Part shown: in pieces, positions 24,138-24,998 of the stretch
Layout: each line of letters opens with the position of its first letter
Position numbering within the stretch: the stretch's first letter is position 1
Virus record (IMG/VR): IMGVR_UViG_3300027759_000392
Location: 1-24,998 of that record
Source of the DNA: a virus
Length of the DNA stretch: 24,998 bases
Direction: 5' to 3' (one strand)
Notes under the pieces: model-generated
Database searches by the model: none
What the model was told of the DNA's origin: nothing
Seen by the model: only the letters and a program-made list of their open reading frames with translations
Translations under genes and position numbers: made by a program

Positions 24138-24998
24138 TTAACCGAATATTTTCATCATATCGTCCATACTCAATGATCCGCCTTTCTTTTTGGCTTCGTC
24201 TGCTAAAGATAAAGTCTTTTGACCTTTAGCCTTTAATCCTATATATTCAAGGTCTTCTGATGTTGCACCAACTATTGAACTAGCTTGATTTTCTTTGTTG
24301 TTCTTTTTTTCAATTGTTTTCTTGGCGTTTTCATTGGCGTTCACATAATCAATTATTTTATCAGGATCGTCTTTAATATCTTGAGGCATTTTATCATTTT
24401 GTTGAAAAACGTTCTTAAAAAATCGAGCATAAATAAGTAATTTTACTTGATTGTAAGTCAGTTCGCACACGCATTTACCGAAGAATTCAGTAGGATTTTC
24501 AGCAAATGGCATATATAAATTGAAAAAATCTTGTAAAATTAGATGTTGAATCGTGTTGTCATTTATGTTTTTGTAAACCTCTGAGTATTGTTTTATAATA
24601 CAAGTGAGAGTTTCAGAATCAATATTATCGAAATCATCTTCTTCAAAAGCTTCTTCACTTAACTTTTTATCTTTATACAAACATTTTAATATATAATAAT
24701 CATTAACTCTTTCTTCAGCATAACTTTCGGCGGTTCTTTGAAAGAATGCTGCTCTTGTATTTTTTAAATCGTTTAAACGTTTTTGCGCCGATTCAATATC
24801 ATTATTAACTCTTGTTATTTCTGATTTTAGATATAATGCTTTCTTTTGTTTATTGAAGTTTTCTATTAAGTTTTGCTCTTGTGTTATTAAAGATTCTTGT
24901 TTATTTGACCATTGTTTCTCATCAACCAATCGTTCTAGTGTTTCACTATTTGTAGGAACGCCGCGTTTTTTAGCTTGATCAAAATAGACATCATAAAT
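24138..24998 (-). CDS. Putative tail assembly chaperone upstream of the tape measure (5' end missing)
   Basis: The frame is open from the right edge to a stop at 24138, giving at least 286 residues. A TTG at 24929 is sometimes a possible start, but the frame continues upstream of it without a stop (reading I-Y-D-V-Y-F-D-Q-A-K-K-R-G-V-P), so the true start lies outside the window. The visible protein is rich in charged helices: a coiled coil over the first 100 residues, a globular part with C-V-C-E-L-T-Y-N-Q-V-K-L-L, then a Lys/Asn-rich linker. It ends in an acidic-hydrophobic tail, S-M-D-D-M-M-K-I-F-G. I do not recognise a family. Its position directly before the tape measure is where tail assembly chaperones of the G/GT type lie, so that is the best guess. 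Confidence 0.85.
   Translation of the reverse strand: MYDVYFDQAKKRGVPTNSETLERLVDEKQWSNKQESLITQEQNLIENFNKQKKALYLKSEITRVNNDIESAQKRLNDLKNTRAAFFQRTAESYAEERVNDYYILKCLYKDKKLSEEAFEEDDFDNIDSETLTCIIKQYSEVYKNINDNTIQHLILQDFFNLYMPFAENPTEFFGKCVCELTYNQVKLLIYARFFKNVFQQNDKMPQDIKDDPDKIIDYVNANENAKKTIEKKNNKENQASSIVGATSEDLEYIGLKAKGQKTLSLADEAKKKGGSLSMDDMMKIFG

Noticed and set aside
24927-24929. TTG start for the chaperone-like gene
   Set aside because: The same frame stays open to the window edge, and the residues upstream look like real protein, so the gene is cut by the edge.

Overview
The window looks like about 25 kb of the tail module of a tailed dsDNA phage or prophage with a long, non-contractile, lambda-like tail. 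It is strongly A+T-rich. Every gene I can support lies on the minus strand, so transcription runs from the right edge to the left edge. There is essentially no non-coding DNA: ten junctions join eleven genes, and they are either short gaps (1-28 bp) or overlaps (1-11 bp, four of them the ATGA type). This suggests one co-transcribed, translationally coupled operon. I see no promoter, terminator, tRNA, CRISPR array or insertion sequence. The junctions also lack clear Shine-Dalgarno motifs, which fits a Bacteroidota host but does not prove it. The style of the proteins (G-F-I-P-N-F-A repeats, Ser-Gly triplet fibres) reminds me of uncultured marine phages, but the host cannot be fixed from the sequence.

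Layout in transcription order. 24998-24138: a partial coiled-coil protein in the usual place of a tail assembly chaperone. 24109-15938: a 2723-residue tape measure protein. 15933-14989 and 13185-12379: two beta-rich tail proteins that look like diverged paralogues. Between them, 14987-13185: a fibre-like protein. Then comes a recognisable lambda M-L-K-I-J block: M-like (12382-10385, two M-like domains plus a lectin-like domain), an inserted 914-residue adhesin-like protein (10388-7644), L-like (7647-6586), a small K-like JAB/JAMM protein (6596-6270), I-like (6262-5768) and J-like central tail hub (5771-2214). The last gene (2205 to beyond the left edge) is a tip fibre whose C-terminal part is a Ser-Gly triplet repeat array.

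How they work together: the tape measure sets tail length and probably reaches the cell envelope. M, L, I, K and J homologues build the tip and initiate tail assembly. The lectin-like, Ig-like and fibre proteins, several of them domains inserted into tip proteins, would bind the host surface.

The most interesting signal is a cassette of about 700 residues inside the tape measure (20102-22231). Five copies of a G-F/L-I-P-N-F motif separate blocks that resemble enzymes: two candidate PD-(D/E)XK nuclease folds and one GNAT acetyltransferase. This could be a set of effector domains carried in the tail and delivered with the DNA. The second striking signal is the hierarchical 45/36-bp tandem repeat (171-bp super-unit) at the left edge.
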